The notes below the pieces were generated by a model that searched no databases, had not been told where the DNA came from, and was given only the letters and a program-made list of their open reading frames with translations. Of a stretch of 64,000 nucleotides of DNA, positions 1 to 10,500 are shown piece by piece; the stretch's first letter is position 1, and each line of letters begins with the position of its first letter. Position numbers and translations under genes: made by a program. The stretch comes from Effrenium voratum (Eukaryota > Sar > Dinophyceae > Suessiales > Symbiodiniaceae), in assembly GCA_963377175.1 (NCBI GenBank), contig CAUJNA010000491.1:397572-461571 (forward strand). The letters run 5' to 3'.

Positions 1-476
1 GAATGGCGCTGCACGCAAGGTTTGCTGAGACCTGCTGGGACCAACTTTGAAGCCCCCAACCTGAGCGGCCTCTACCAGAAAATGTCGGTATCGGTTCGCC
101 TGCGTGCAAGGGATGGTTGGCGAGGATGCGCCAGAACAGCCTCCTTTCGAAGAAAAGCACGGGAACTGTGGAAGACACCGGGCGCCCACGGGCCCACTTG
201 GATTCCCTGGCCTGCACCCCTGCATCCCCAAAAGAGCACCCAAAAGAACGGCCTTCATCACAGAGTCTGATCGGCAACCTAACCCGCCCATCAAATAAGC
301 CATGCACTCACATGCTAGCATGTGTGTGTGTGTGCGCGACAACATATCGTGTATGCCGCACTGTTCCGCCGACCCCAATCAACAAATCAATTATTCAGCA
401 TGTTCTTGCTGTTTTCTTCGCCTTGTGGAAGAATTGATTTTCATTCCCCAAACAGTGTGTCTACACTAAGGGGTTC
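1..476. other. No gene recognised
   Basis: Short open frames exist in several frames, but none has splice sites, composition or motifs that mark it as coding. A brief GT tract lies near 320-338. Confidence 0.4.
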
Positions 477-870
477 TTACGGTAAGAGAAAAGGCCTTGG
501 TGCCAGATTGAGGTGCCCGCTCTGGCCGCGAGCGTTTTGCGTGGTATTTACCGCAGATTCGTGCTCTTGCTTGATGTCGAAGTGCGTTTCGACTGCGCAG
601 GCTCGCCTTTTGCTTGATGTCGAAGTGCGTTTCGACTGCGCAGGCTCGCACAAAGTGAGTTGGCGACTTCTGGCCGCGAGCGTTTTGCGTGGTATTTGCC
701 GCAGATTCGTGCTTTTGCTTGATGTCGAAGTGCGCTTCGACTGCGCAGGCTCGCACAAAGTGAGTTGGCGACTTCTGGCCGCGAGCGTTTTGCGTGGTAT
801 TTACCGCAGATTCTTGCTCTTGCTTGATGTTGAAGTGCGTTTCGACTGCGCAGGCTCGCACAAACTCGAT
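477..870. repeat. 105-bp tandem repeat, open on both strands
   Basis: A unit containing TTGATGTCGAAGTGCG recurs at 571, 614, 719 and 824. The last three copies are spaced exactly 105 bp, and the first is separated by a truncated 43-bp unit. Because 105 is a multiple of three, both strands stay open through the array: the + strand gives a 35-residue repeat around DVEVRFDCAGSHK, the - strand one around RACAVETHFDIKQ. Neither product is recognised. Copies differ by only a few substitutions, so the array is recent or homogenised. It could be a coding minisatellite or non-coding satellite. Confidence 0.8.
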
Positions 871-1061
871 TTTTTTGCTTTTTTGGCGGGTCCGGGGACC
901 GTGGGGGTTTTGTCTCGTGGTCCGGCGGCACGGGTTTCCGGCGAAAGGTGCCGGGCTCGATCCCCGCCCTGTCCGCGCGGGCTTGTTTCCCTTTCTTTGG
1001 GCATGCTTGGATGGTGCTTCTGCGACGGCGTCTCGATGGTACTCTGAACAACAACACCCAA

Positions 1062-1092
<31 letters not shown>

Positions 1093-1130
1093 GCCACAAT
1101 CGAGAACAAAGGAAGAAGCTACCTAGCTAG
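871..1130. other. GC-rich segment ending in (CAACAG)n
   Basis: The GC-rich stretch at 885-1000 includes a sequence resembling a tRNA T-arm or B-box near 953 (GGGCTCGATCCCC). It ends in a short CAACAG run at 1065-1092. A tRNA-derived SINE remnant is possible, but no A-box or cloverleaf can be drawn with confidence. Confidence 0.3.
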
Positions 1131-1194
1131 CTAACTCACTAACTGAGGCACCCTGGTGAAACAAACACACAGATCTTGCCTTTTGTAGTGATGC

Positions 1195-1253
1195 TTACAC
1201 ACACACACACGCACACACACACACACACACACACGCACAAACACACGCACACA
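1195..1253. repeat. (CA)n microsatellite
   Basis: A CA dinucleotide run with a few CG interruptions. It generates artificial Cys/Val-rich and Thr/His-rich open frames that are not genes. Confidence 0.9.
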
Positions 1254-1705
1254 CGACCATGGCGCTGGCTTCGACACGTGTCTGCTGCATTCTCTTGCGC
1301 GTATCTGTTCCAGGCCGTGTCCTTGTCTTTGTGAATGTGCGCGCAAATACCGCAAAATGATGTTGCAGCTTCCTGACAACAACCGCCGTTTTGCGGCGCA
1401 GCCCGCACAATACTCTGCAGCGTGTGACCGCCGCCTATCACTGTTTGGGGTCTCGTGCCGGGGTAATAAAGAAAAGATGAGGATAACGATGATGATGGTG
1501 CTAGTGATTATGCTGATCAGGAACATGATGACGACAGGGTCGGTGTTGCTGAGGATGCTCTTCGCATCCCCAGCATCGCAAGGGAGCAAGGACAGCCTCC
1601 AAAACGACCTTGCACAGCTAAGCAACATGAGTCGCCACTTTGCCATCCGAAGCATTGTGAGAGGTGCCTAACGTCACATTTGAACTCTGTAAATAAGAAA
1701 GCGAT
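1254..1705. other. No gene recognised
   Basis: Mixed unique sequence. GAT/ATG-rich triplets from about 1476 onward lead into the adjoining (ATG)n tract. Confidence 0.4.
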
Positions 1706-1793
1706 CACGATGATGATGATGATGATGATGACGATGATGATGATCATGATGATGATGATGATGATCATGATGATGCTGGCGATGATGATCATG
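1706..1793. repeat. (ATG)n trinucleotide microsatellite
   Basis: Imperfect GATGATGATG run with occasional ATCATG. The Met- and His-rich open frames across it are artefacts of the repeat. Confidence 0.9.
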
Positions 1794-2523
1794 ATTGCGC
1801 AGCCCCAGCATTATACAATTTTGATTTTTTTGTGTAGCCATGTCCCAAAGGGGAGCTGCTTGTGGCGGTTGCGGGGGGCTATATTTCATGGCCTGCTGGC
1901 TGCAAGTGTCCCACCCACACGCCGTTCAGTGTCCGGGGACATTGATCGTGTAGGCCTGCATCGACATGTTCCTTATCCAAAAAGTTGTAGCCGGGGTTTG
2001 GGCCAGGACTGCTGCAACAAATGGATCCAGGACCGTGCGTTGTGCGCTGATGTGCGCTGCACGCCTACCAGCGTGTTGCTGTGAGCTAGCCAAAGCACAG
2101 ATCCAGAATGATGGTTTCAGGACCCCAGATCTTCACAGTACTTAAACGACTACGCAGTGTGGGACATCGATTATGTCAAGGCCTGGTGCCTGTGCCTGGG
2201 GGAAAAGGGAGGGGGGCTGGGGGTTCAGGTCATTTACAGCACATGCAGAGTTTTTTGCGCAACAGCCGAAAAGGAAGGGCCGAAATCGATGACCCAATAA
2301 GCCTGTGCGCAGATGTGCGGTGAAGAACTCTCGGATCTTCCGAGCTGGTAGCGAAATTGCCCAAGGCTGTTCTGCCGCTGAGATTGTGTCTGGCAGCAGT
2401 AGTCTCCAAGGGAGGTGTCTTCAAAGCAAGTGCTCCGCACGAAGGTGTGCAAAATGAGGAAGATACCCCAAAGCCGATGCCCTCGAACAAGCCACTCAGA
2501 GCTGGCAGGGCTCAATAAGAAAC
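1794..2523. other. No gene recognised
   Basis: Unique sequence. The phrase GTGCGCTGATGTGCGCTG or GTGCGCAGATGTGCGGTG occurs near 2040 and 2306, but no convincing exon was found. Confidence 0.35.
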
Positions 2524-2647
2524 CAAATACTCTCTTTTTTCAGGGTATCATGTCGACCCTCTACTAAAAAAGGAGGTATTTACCGTGGAAAACCAGGTTT
2601 TCCCATAAAAAAATACCTGACAAACACCGGGTATTTGGAGTAGGGGG
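2524..2647 (+). repeat. Dispersed repeat R1, copy 1
   Basis: This segment matches 17637-17781 over most of its length. Shared landmarks in order are CATGTCGACCCTCTACTAAAA, a GGTATTTACC-like segment, AACCAGGTT, and GGGTATTTGGAGTAGG. It begins and ends near TACTCTC/GAGTAG-like sequence, so short terminal inverted repeats are possible. No transposase is present. Confidence 0.7.
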
Positions 2648-4424
2648 TAAACTGCAATCCGAATTCTGAACTTCTGAGACGCGTGACACCGTCCGCCAGG
2701 TCTTCACAACCCACGGGGCCGAAGACTACGCGCAGGAGAGTGGCACCTTCCTCCGACATGGCGAGGCGCTACACTCCTGGTGAGGGGTTGACCAGGCGAA
2801 GAAATGCTAAGCCAAGTACCCGCCCTCCAACTAACATAGCACCAGACATGGGGTCCCTTAAAGAGGAAACCAATCTTCCAGGTCCCCTCCCAGAGGTGCC
2901 ATGTTAGTGGAAGGGAGGGTATGTGCTGCAAAAAAGTGGCACGGAAATCCTTTGACATTGTAGGGTGGCGAGGTGTTCATTGGGGGCAACAGAATCCGCC
3001 GTTCACAAGAGATCTAGGCAAATGCAAGTCAAGGAGTTATTCCAGTCGGAAGAGGCTTCTGGGTTGTGAGTTGGCGAAAACTTGGACATTCGCTCAGCTG
3101 GAGTAGGGCAGGTTCTTCAGAGAAGGATTGCCCTGGCTGTCCAAAGTTTTCACCCTTGCCAACACGTCGTTTTTGGCACGGCCAGAGGTCAGCGAAGGTT
3201 GATTGAGCCTCAATTCAACGGCACAAAGTTGCGGGCACGAAAAAGCAGTCCGGAAAGCAGAGCATGCGCAAGTGCAACTGCCTGGTGCTCAGTTGCAGTC
3301 AGCTTGCTGCCCCTCTCAAGCATTGGACGACTGTGATTCACTTGAGATTTGGCATGTCCTAAACGCATGTTGCACCGACAAATGGGAGGATGATGTGTTG
3401 ACCTGCTCCAAGGGTCCTGAAACTAGCGACCTGAAGACAGTGCATTGAGCTAAGACAGGAGTTCAACACTTCCTGAAGGATGCATAAATATCCCATGACT
3501 CTCACTGTGAAGTCGCTGCTGTGCTTTGCTGGGCGCCTAGGCAATGTGGTACAGCGAGCGTGGAGAGAAGTACATCATTGCAGTCATGCGTGGACCAGGA
3601 GTGCGCACAGCCCACGCTTGAGCCTGCCTGCTAGCACTTAAACATGCAGTATCCGCCTCCTTTCACTGGATTGCAAAGTGTTTACAACGCAAGGACGCTT
3701 TGAACAGGGAAAGAAAAAAAAACATGCAATATCTTGTGAATGCGAAGACTCTAGCAATTGCACGAGGATGATGGATCAGTTTGTCCGCTCTACTGCCACG
3801 GGCTTGAGACTTTGAGAGGCTGCGGCCGCTTGTGTCGGTTGCTCGGTGCTTCCTCCCAGATGACTCCCAAGGCCAGCCGGGCTACTCTCCGGCAGGATTG
3901 CTCGCGCCTCGTTCCTTCAGATTGGCCCTTGGGCCTTGCGGCTCAGCCAAAATGAGAGGCCAACAAAGGCCAGGACAAAGGAAGATCTTGAGCTGTGCAA
4001 GGGGTGAGACAGGTCTTAGCAAGAGCATGTGCGGCGAAGCATCGCGACCATTTCAGATGAGGCCATTTGTTGTGACCGCAGGCGCTGGTGGCGTGTTGTT
4101 GTGCTGCTTGCTGCGCGACGGGAACTTGTCTAACGGACACACCCAGGTACATTCCTCACGTGAATAGTCCATCCTGAGATGCCGTTTCATGTTCCAAGCC
4201 CCTAACCGCCCTTGCAGACTCAACATATCTCAACGCATGCCCCTTGACAGGCAATGCCAAAGCCAGCAGGAGCCCTGGGCAAAGTTGCGAGTCCAGCTGA
4301 AAAAGTTCAGGGCCAACGCCATGCTTCTTTTGCCTTATCGCAATTTGGCCAGGGGAGAGTATACTGTCCGGTTGCGCGCGGTGCGAGAGAATACAGTTAA
4401 GCTCTGATTGAGCAAGCAACTCAG
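2648..4424. other. No gene recognised
   Basis: About 1.8 kb with only short, unremarkable open frames on either strand. No repeat family of this window was identified here. Confidence 0.35.
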
Positions 4425-4770
4425 TATCTCTTGTTGAGGCTGCACTTGTTTGGGGCTACATAAAACGGACCACCCAAGCTGTGTTCCCATTTGGCTGTGG
4501 GTCAAAACCAATGGTACCATCTTGGGGTAGGTGAATTCACCCCCATTTTAGAACCGATTTTAGTGGTTGGATTGGGTCCCGTTCACTCGGGGTATGGGAT
4601 TTTGACCCATGGCCATTTCGGACAAGCCCAACCGAGTCCAAATTGAGCTTTCGCAGTGGCTGTGAGGCGAGCTTGCAAAGCGCAGCCTCCGATGTGTCGC
4701 GGGGGAGTGGCAAAGCCCCGGCTGCTTGGAGGCTCCCTCCGCACGGCAAAGAAAGGGCGGTTTTTGTCAA
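4425..4770 (+). CDS. Unassigned exon pair interrupted by an inverted-repeat element
   Basis: After an acceptor-like AG at 4423-4424 the frame reads EAALVWGYIKRTTQAVFPF up to 4492. An inverted-repeat element (4493-4614) follows with an in-frame TGA. Removing the element and one copy of its ATTT duplication joins the frame to RTSPTESKLSFRSGCEASL from 4619, open to a dispersed repeat near 4780. No family was recognised. Start, true 3' end and neighbouring exons are unknown. Coding status rests on frame continuity only. Confidence 0.35.
4493..4614 (+). mobile_element. Inverted-repeat element, family A
   Basis: Termini GGCTGTGGGTCAAAA and TTTTGACCCATGGCC are inverted copies. The body carries CCAATGGTACCA, TAGGTGAATTCACC, CCATTTTAG and GTTCACTCGGGG, shared with the other family A copies. 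It is flanked by the perfect 4-bp duplication ATTT (4489-4492 and 4615-4618). At 122 bp it encodes nothing, so it is a MITE-like, non-autonomous element. It lies inside a candidate reading frame. Confidence 0.85.
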
Positions 4771-4779
4771 ATTTTCTGG

Positions 4780-4869
4780 GTGGCTCCCGGCCATCCGGTT
4801 CCTTAGCCTTGTTCCGTTGAACCCGCTCAGAGTTCAACTTTTAGCGGGGGATCTGAGGGCAGCCCAGTA
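4780..4869 (+). repeat. Dispersed repeat R2, copy 1
   Basis: Landmarks TGGCTCCCGGCCATCC, CTTAG, TTTAGCGGGGGATCTGAGG and ACAGCCCAG (here GCAGCCCAG) recur at 21249-21324 and 47243-47362. This copy is the most diverged. The unit looks like a small dispersed element of about 75-120 bp. Confidence 0.65.
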
Positions 4870-5106
4870 TTGAGGCCGCCGAGAGGTCGATCTGACGGGT
4901 TCCAAAACCCCACCAAAAGGAGCTCCTATTGTCGAGCTCAGAAAGAGGTTTTCTCGACCCGGTTTTTTCGGGCATGGAGGATGTGCAAACTGTTGAGGAC
5001 ATTTGAAAGAGAATGACCAGCCATCGCAAAATTGAGAGACGTTTGAAAGACATTTGAGGACATTTCAAGACATTTTGAGAGAATCGCACACCTGTGGGCC
5101 ATGATG

Positions 5107-5225
5107 TAGCAGGGCTCCTTAAAAGATACATGTTGCCCAATTGAAACATGGCTTTTTCCACCATAACAAAGGGAAGCCACCATTTACAAGGCAATGTTCA
5201 GGTGTATAATGTAAGGACCCCTGCT
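5107..5225 (+). repeat. Dispersed repeat R3, copy 1
   Basis: Landmarks AGCAGGGCTCCT, AAAGATACATGTTGC, GAAACATG, CACCAT and CAATGTTCAGGTGTA recur in the same order at 24972-25087. In both places the repeat ends a few bases before a candidate coding exon, suggesting that it fills an upstream intron. Confidence 0.7.
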
Positions 5226-5229
5226 GTAG

Positions 5230-5618
5230 AGCCAAAACGCGCCAGGCGGCCTGCCATCAAGCGCCCGCCATCGCCCGCGCCACGCCGAAGTCCCTGCAGC
5301 AGTGCGTCGGGCACCAGGTCTTGGGGCTGGAGACGGAGCCTCTCATGAAATTTGAAGGGATTTGGCCATGGGTCAAAATCCAACAGGAGGAGCAAACCGC
5401 AGGTTTTGGTCCATGTTTCCACTTACCAGGGCAACCCATTTCGGTACCGATTTTTTGAGCCACAGCCAAATGGCCATGGGTCAAAATCCAAAGCCCGGTT
5501 AGCCCCCAGAGAACGGGACCCAATCCAACCACAAAAATAGGTTCTAAAATGGGTGGTGAATTCACCCTACCCCAAAATGGGATCCCATTGGTTTTGACCC
5601 ACAGCCATTTACATTGGG
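5230..5618 (+). CDS. Unassigned exon split by a composite inverted-repeat insertion
   Basis: The frame reads AKTRQAACHQAPAIAR and VGHQVLGLETEPLMKFEGI up to 5363. A double insertion (5364-5606) follows. Removing it with one ATTT duplication continues the frame as YIG to 5618, immediately before a canonical donor GTGAGG at 5619. The exon is richer in GC than its surroundings. It may belong to the same gene as the exon pair at 4425-4770. No domain was recognised. Confidence 0.4.
5364..5606 (+). mobile_element. Composite insertion: family B element plus reversed family A element
   Basis: Family B (5364-5467) runs from GGCCATGGGTCAAAAT to GAGCCACAGCC, with the B landmarks GCAGGTTTTGGTCCATG and CCACTTACCAGG. 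It is followed by AAAT, then a reverse-oriented family A element (5472-5606) ending TTTTGACCCACAGCC. The outer flanks ATTT (5360-5363 and 5607-5610) form one perfect duplication for the whole unit, so the pair may have inserted or been duplicated together. Confidence 0.8.
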
Positions 5619-6135
5619 GTGAGGGGTTTCTGTTTTCAGAACGTTTCAGAACTCTTGGACTTCAGGATAGCTCTCACAATGGCGGGCAGCGGAGAGTTCA
5701 AGCATAGCAACATCGGGGGATAGTTTTATGATGCCCTGTGGCTGGCAACGGGTGGCACATCTTAGCCAGACTCATAGGAGGGCCTGATTATGATTCTTCT
5801 CGGTGCTTGGAGTGCTGCCGGGGACAAAATTTGACACTGCTGATTCGGCTTCAGGATAGGTTTCACAGATCCGACACGGATTCCACACAGATTACAAGAG
5901 CTACGGAGCTAGGGCGCAGAGATATGCCGACGAGCTTCGAGCTACTCCCACGTACCCAACATTTGGGCCCAATCCGAGCCAAAGCAATGGACGAAAGCAC
6001 GGCGGTGTGCAGAAATGTGCAATGCAGTCCTAATCAGAAGTCTTTAGAGCAGAGGGATTGGTTCAATCGCTCCATGTCGCGATGGCGACAGCACTCGAGT
6101 CATTCGAGTCTTCCGCAGTTTGTGTCTCGCAAGAA
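5619..6135. other. No gene recognised
   Basis: Unique sequence following the donor at 5619. A + frame is open from about 5738 to 6184, but it has no recognisable feature. Confidence 0.3.
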
Positions 6136-6284
6136 TTCAGGGAAACCAACTAGCGGGAATGAGGCACGGGAGGAATTCCCCTAAATGCACCTTGACATGC
6201 CTTGACCAAGTTTGATAGGAAATGGCCCAAGGGAATCCCCCCCATATCCCCGCTCCCTCCGTATCCCCGCTTGTTCGTTTGTCC
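6136..6284 (+). repeat. Dispersed repeat R4, copy 1
   Basis: Closely matches 14146-14289. Both begin TCAGGGAAACCAACTAGC, contain ACCTTGACCAAGTTTGATA, and end with CCCCATATCCCCGCTCC then GTATCCCC and TTGTTTGTCC-like sequence. There are no coding features and no clear terminal inverted repeats. Confidence 0.75.
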
Positions 6285-6886
6285 AAAAGAATCTTGATGG
6301 ATGTCTCTGCAGCTTTTCTCGCGGATGCTGGGCTTGATATTTGGTACTCAATGGCTTCGCCCACACCTGCGCCAAGACAAAGACGCCGAGACGGAGACAG
6401 GCAGAACCTATGCATGGCCAGGGCCATATTAGTGCAAAAATCAAAGGCTGAAAGTGCGCAAGTTCCGCGCGGGCGATGGCGATGCTGGGAAGCTGTGGAT
6501 GCAGCTCACGTCCTGCTGCAAGGATTCTGCGCCACCAGCATCATCCAGAAATAGTGCTGAAATGTGTTGCCCTGCATCGCCAAGAAGCAAATCTCAACCC
6601 AGCACCCATTCATAAACACGCCCCCGGAGTCTTTACCGGCCCACAATTGTCGTCAGACGTCAAAATTGCGATGTTTGTTATTATTTGTTTAAAGAGGACA
6701 CTTTTTGCAGATCACATGCCTGCCAGCATTTTGGAGCTCAAAAGAGAACAAAGTTGATCTGGGCAGGTTCTTACGTGTTCCCTCCCCGATCCATTGGAAC
6801 GATCTCACATACCTCCATGTGTTCATTGTGAGTTTTCACCTGCAACACATTGTGGCGGTAAGACAAAGCGAAGACAGAACCTCCCA
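6285..6886. other. No gene recognised
   Basis: Unique sequence with several short open frames and no repeat family of this window. Confidence 0.35.
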
Positions 6887-7003
6887 GGCATGCACAGGCG
6901 TGCGACGCAATGCGTGGGCAGGTGTGCTTCCCATGTGCCAGGCATGTGCGCAGGTGTGCGACGGAATGTGCTTGCCATGTGCCAGGCGTGGGCGGGTCTG
7001 CAT
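6887..7003. repeat. Degenerate minisatellite around GTGCGACG
   Basis: Two imperfect copies of a unit of about 60 bp containing GGTGTGCGACG, AATG and CCATGTGCCAGGC lie side by side. Confidence 0.55.
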
Positions 7004-7099
7004 ATCAAAAGCCCACGTTTTGTGGGCCGGTAACAAGTTCGCCAGCAAAACCACGCGCATGCTATCAACCACTGCATCCGGCCTTGCACGTCATATTGC

Positions 7100-7380
7100 T
7101 GCATGAAGCCTGATTTGTTTGATTTTTGAACAAGCGCGTGCTTCTTGCACTCTGAGTCAACGAATTGCGCAACAACGGCAAGGAGCCACAGGGTCCCTCC
7201 ATTCAAAACCGATAATGTGTAGCCGAAGCCATCCAAAGCTGCTTCAATGTCTATTTGCGCAGTGGGTCTTCCGGCAAAGTACACCAACAGCACGTCTTCA
7301 ACAAATGAGGATGCTGGGGATGCTTTTGGGCACCCACGTGCGTAACCCATTCTGCCCGAAGGGGCCAACATAGCCAACAA
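7100..7380 (-). CDS. Unassigned - strand coding segment
   Basis: On the - strand the frame includes SSFVEDVLLVYFAGRPTAQI, IEAALDGFGYTLSVLNGG and LWLLAVVAQFVDSEC, a well-balanced mix of hydrophobic and charged residues. It continues into the minisatellite at 6887-7003, where composition becomes artificial, so the exon probably ends near 7100. No family was recognised and exon limits are unknown. Confidence 0.35.
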
Positions 7381-7574
7381 CCATGAGCCAAACCTGGCAA
7401 AACCCCAGCTGAATCAGCACAAACTCAAGACAAGACTCTCAAAGCATAAAGCTGCTTTGCTCCCCCCCCTTTTCGGGGGAGGCCGAGGCTATGTGCAGTT
7501 TGTTTGAAGGGCGAGACACCAAAAGCAATGCAGGCGTTTGATTCCAAGCTTCAGAGAGCCCCGCTTGTCTGCAG

Positions 7575-7705
7575 CTTGTGCTCAGCAAGCCAGCCGTCAA
7601 AAAATAATAGCATCAGAAGAGTTCAAAGAGGCTTACTCCGCAGAGCTTTCGGCAGCCTCAACTGGCTTGCAATGCCGTGTGTGCATTTTGAAAGGGAGGC
7701 AAGAT
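7575..7705 (+). CDS. Unassigned short + strand exon candidate
   Basis: The frame reads QKIIASEEFKEAYSAEL and SAASTGLQCRVCILKG, charged and helix-compatible, after an AG near 7580. It is supported by composition only; no domain was recognised. Confidence 0.25.
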
Positions 7706-8307
7706 AAGCACCCCTGCCATGCTGGTTTGCCGACATTTGCCGACTTGCAAGGCAGGTGTTCGCGGTGCTCGGCCTTTTTCCTGTTACTGTATCGTTGCGT
7801 TTGCACGGTACTGCTTGTATTTGGGCGATTCACTGCGCAAGTGCAAGGGTCAGATAGTGCCCCGGCAAGACAAAGATCGAGCGGTGCGCCTCGGAGAGAG
7901 TGTGGGTGATCCAAGCGATACAAGAGCCCCTACCATCTACTCGCCTGCTAGCGTCGGCGGACTTGATACTTGAGCTTCAGTAGAGAAAAGATGATTCTGG
8001 GCAAGAAGAAGAACCAGCATGATTGCCTGGGCTTGCTGGCTTGCTGAGCGGGAGAGCTCGAGAGAGAGGGAGAGAGCAGCGCATTGAGTGAAACTAGTGC
8101 GTAGGAAACAGTGAAGGGGCGAGGTAGATATCATGCTAGTATGAAAGAAGCCCAGGCCACAACAAAGCAGTCAGGCGCTTAGTGACAATTCCATACCCTG
8201 TTGCAAGCTCAGAACATGATGGGACATCATGAGCTGAGATGTGCGTCGCGAGCCCATTTGCAGCAAGTTGCAGGGTTCTTCTAGCTGCCATTGAGTTGCG
8301 CGCAAAT
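7706..8307. other. No gene recognised
   Basis: Unique sequence with a short GA-rich run near 8056-8080. Confidence 0.35.
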
Positions 8308-8430
8308 GGCTGTGGGTCAAAACCAATGGTACCATTTTGGGGTGGGTGAATTCACCACCCATTTTAGTCTATTTTAGTGGGGATTGGGATGTTCACTGGG
8401 GGTACGGGCTTTGGAGTTTGACCCATGGCC
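8308..8430 (+). mobile_element. Inverted-repeat element, family A
   Basis: Full-length copy from GGCTGTGGGTCAAAACC to TTTGACCCATGGCC with all family A landmarks. Flanks AAAT and GATT do not form a duplication, so it is older or was rearranged. No coding frame is apparent on either side. Confidence 0.85.
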
Positions 8431-8529
8431 GATTAAATCACTGGCTCGGCCCAGGACGATCAGCAATAGCACGTCTTTGCCTGTTTTGCGCTGCTGTCTC
8501 AGGGCTTCGCTGCTTCGCTTTCTGCAGTC

Positions 8530-8664
8530 TAAGGGTTGTTGTATTACACCCTGGGATTACACCCGTGCGGGAAATTGCCAAAATAGCATTTTATCCCGGA
8601 ATTATGCCCATATGGGGTCATTTCCCAGTGGGCGTAATCCCAGGGCGTAATACAAAAACCCTTA
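8530..8664. mobile_element. Foldback MITE with roughly 35-bp terminal inverted repeats
   Basis: The left arm TAAGGGTTGTTGTATTACAC plus CCTGGGATTACACCC is the inverted copy of the right arm, which reads GGGCGTAATCCCAGG then GCGTAATACAAAAACCCTTA. The interior is AT-rich and partly palindromic (CCCATATGGGG). At about 135 bp it is non-coding. Its termini are unrelated to the family A/B elements. No other full copy was seen. Confidence 0.8.
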
Positions 8665-9490
8665 CATGCATGCAATGTTTGCCTTGTGATGGGACTGGAG
8701 CCGGCCGAAAATGCTAGGCTGAGAGGAATGGCAGGTATGAGGTGAGGCCGCTGCACGCATTTGAATTCCTCGGTTTCAGGTCAACAGGACGCCAATGCTG
8801 GTCATCAGCTGACACAAAGGACAGCCACGCCGAAGTGATGCGTGCGATCTCCTCCGGGTGTGATGTGCAAGAATGCTGAAGCTCTTTTCTTGGTGTGTGA
8901 GGCCGACTGAGCGCTTTGCCACGGAAGAGTGTTGGCTTTCCTAAGTCCTGGAAGATGGGTCTGTGGGGCACAGCTCGCCCCTTTTTTGTGACATGCTTTG
9001 TTTCCAGCTCAGGGATAAGGTGTTGGCTTTGTCAGGCCTAACAACGCTCAGCTTGTTTTGTTCGGTTTGCCCCGAACACCATTCTGAAATGCCGCGTTGT
9101 GTACTTCGAGCTTCAACTTCCCATGCCTCTCAGTTGCATCTCGGGCCATTGGCCCGGGGATGGGAATGCCCCCAATGGCCATATCAAACGCGCTTGTAAT
9201 CCTCCCGTCCATGTGCAATTTCACCCCCCCCCCCCCCGTCCATCCCCTCTAAGGGTGGGGGCATTGTCCAAGAAGCTGCTTGCAGGAGCACCTCCGTGGG
9301 CTTCTACGCTCCAAAGCTGCCCACCGTGCAGCGGCGAGCGTTGCAGCCACTCGCGGGAAGAAGTTCGCCGTGGCTGGCGACGTTGGCCGAGCATTTGCTT
9401 TGCTTCGGATCAGTTCTGCAGTAGTTCTTTGGTCTTGCACGCAAACGTGATGCAATTGCGCTAAGTCAGGGTCTGTTCCTGGTGGTTGAT
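8665..9490. other. No gene recognised
   Basis: Unique sequence with a run of about 15 C residues near 9223-9238. GC-rich frames at 9240-9400 look plausible by composition but have no motif. Confidence 0.35.
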
Positions 9491-9492
9491 GG

Positions 9493-9966
9493 ATGAAGCT
9501 TCTAGCATGCGGTTTGTGTCAGGCAGCAAAGAGGTTGGGGCTGGGCTTTTTTGCCCTCCGTCCTTCGCCCTCAGAACCTCACATCAACTGTGCCAAGGCA
9601 AAATACCATCGCCCGAGCAGCAAAGCTGCAGGATGTGCATCGGCCGCAGCAATGGAGGCACGGCGCGGCTCATTTCGTGGCCGTTTTGGAGTGTGTCTTG
9701 TGCAAATCTCGATTCTTCGAGATTCCCACGGCATTTGGAGACAGATGGACGGCCGAGTCAGAAGATCCAACGTGTTCCGCAACTCCAATGCTCCACATCC
9801 ATGCCAGGATGGAAGATCGGCCTGGCATTTATGCCGTATTAGAACGCGTCTCTCGTCCAAGTCGAGTGTTTGTTTTTTGGATATACACTTTTTGGACCTC
9901 ACCTTGGAATATATGGTTCGTGCTTGTGGCATTGGCCTGCTTGAAATTGAACAAACAGTAATGTAA
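9493..9966 (+). CDS. Possible coding stretch, frame unresolved
   Basis: All three + frames and one - frame are open for 350-500 bases here, which is unusual for the window. One + frame ends with a hydrophobic tail (VFVFWIYTFWTSPWNIWFVL) that could be a membrane segment. The - frame contains SEAQQLFAELPNYLQKAL. Without transcripts the coding frame cannot be chosen. Confidence 0.2.
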   Translation: MKLLACGLCQAAKRLGLGFFALRPSPSEPHINCAKAKYHRPSSKAAGCASAAAMEARRGSFRGRFGVCLVQISILRDSHGIWRQMDGRVRRSNVFRNSNAPHPCQDGRSAWHLCRIRTRLSSKSSVCFLDIHFLDLTLEYMVRACGIGLLEIEQTVM

Positions 9967-10299
9967 TGAATCCCATGCCCTTCTTTGGTGATAACAGAAG
10001 CTTGGCGGCTCCGCACGCAAAGAGCTTTTTGCAGGTAGTTAGGTAGTTCTGCAAAGAGTTGTTGAGCTTCTGAGTGTGATGAAACCACCAGCAAGAGGCT
10101 CAGTATATGATTTTGTTTCCTTTAAACGAAGAACACTCCACCTTGTTTCTTGAATTTGACCGCATGTTCTGTTTGAAGTTCATGGGCTCATCTCATGACA
10201 TGCCTCGCTTCGTGCGTTCCCGAGGACCTCGCCGCGCGGGCCTTGTCCGAGACCACGGCCACCTGGGGCCCGAAGGACGACATGGCAGCCATCGAGGCC

Positions 10300-10500
10300 T
10301 TTCTGTCCACTATGAGGGGGGTGGAGGGGGTGTCTCGTTTTGGTTTGTGTTTGACAACGGACAGTTAAGAGTTGCAACCATTGCCTCCATCACAGGGGGG
10401 TGGAGGGGGCGACTTGTTTTGGTTTGTTGGACAACAGAAAGTTAGGCCCTGCCGTCCATCACTATGAGCGGGGTGAGTGAGTCTCGTTTTGGCTTAAGGG
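10300..10500. repeat. Short degenerate tandem repeat
   Basis: About three copies of a 70-95 bp unit contain CACTATGAGGGGGGTGG or CACAGGGGGGTGG, CTCGTTTTGG or CTTGTTTTGG, and TGACAACGGACAGTTA or GGACAACAGAAAGTTA. The rest of the 9970-10900 interval shows no gene. Confidence 0.6.

Noticed and set aside
885..1000. tRNA gene or tRNA-derived SINE
   Set aside because: Only a T-arm or B-box-like GGGCTCGATCCCC is visible; no acceptor stem, D-arm or anticodon arm could be drawn.
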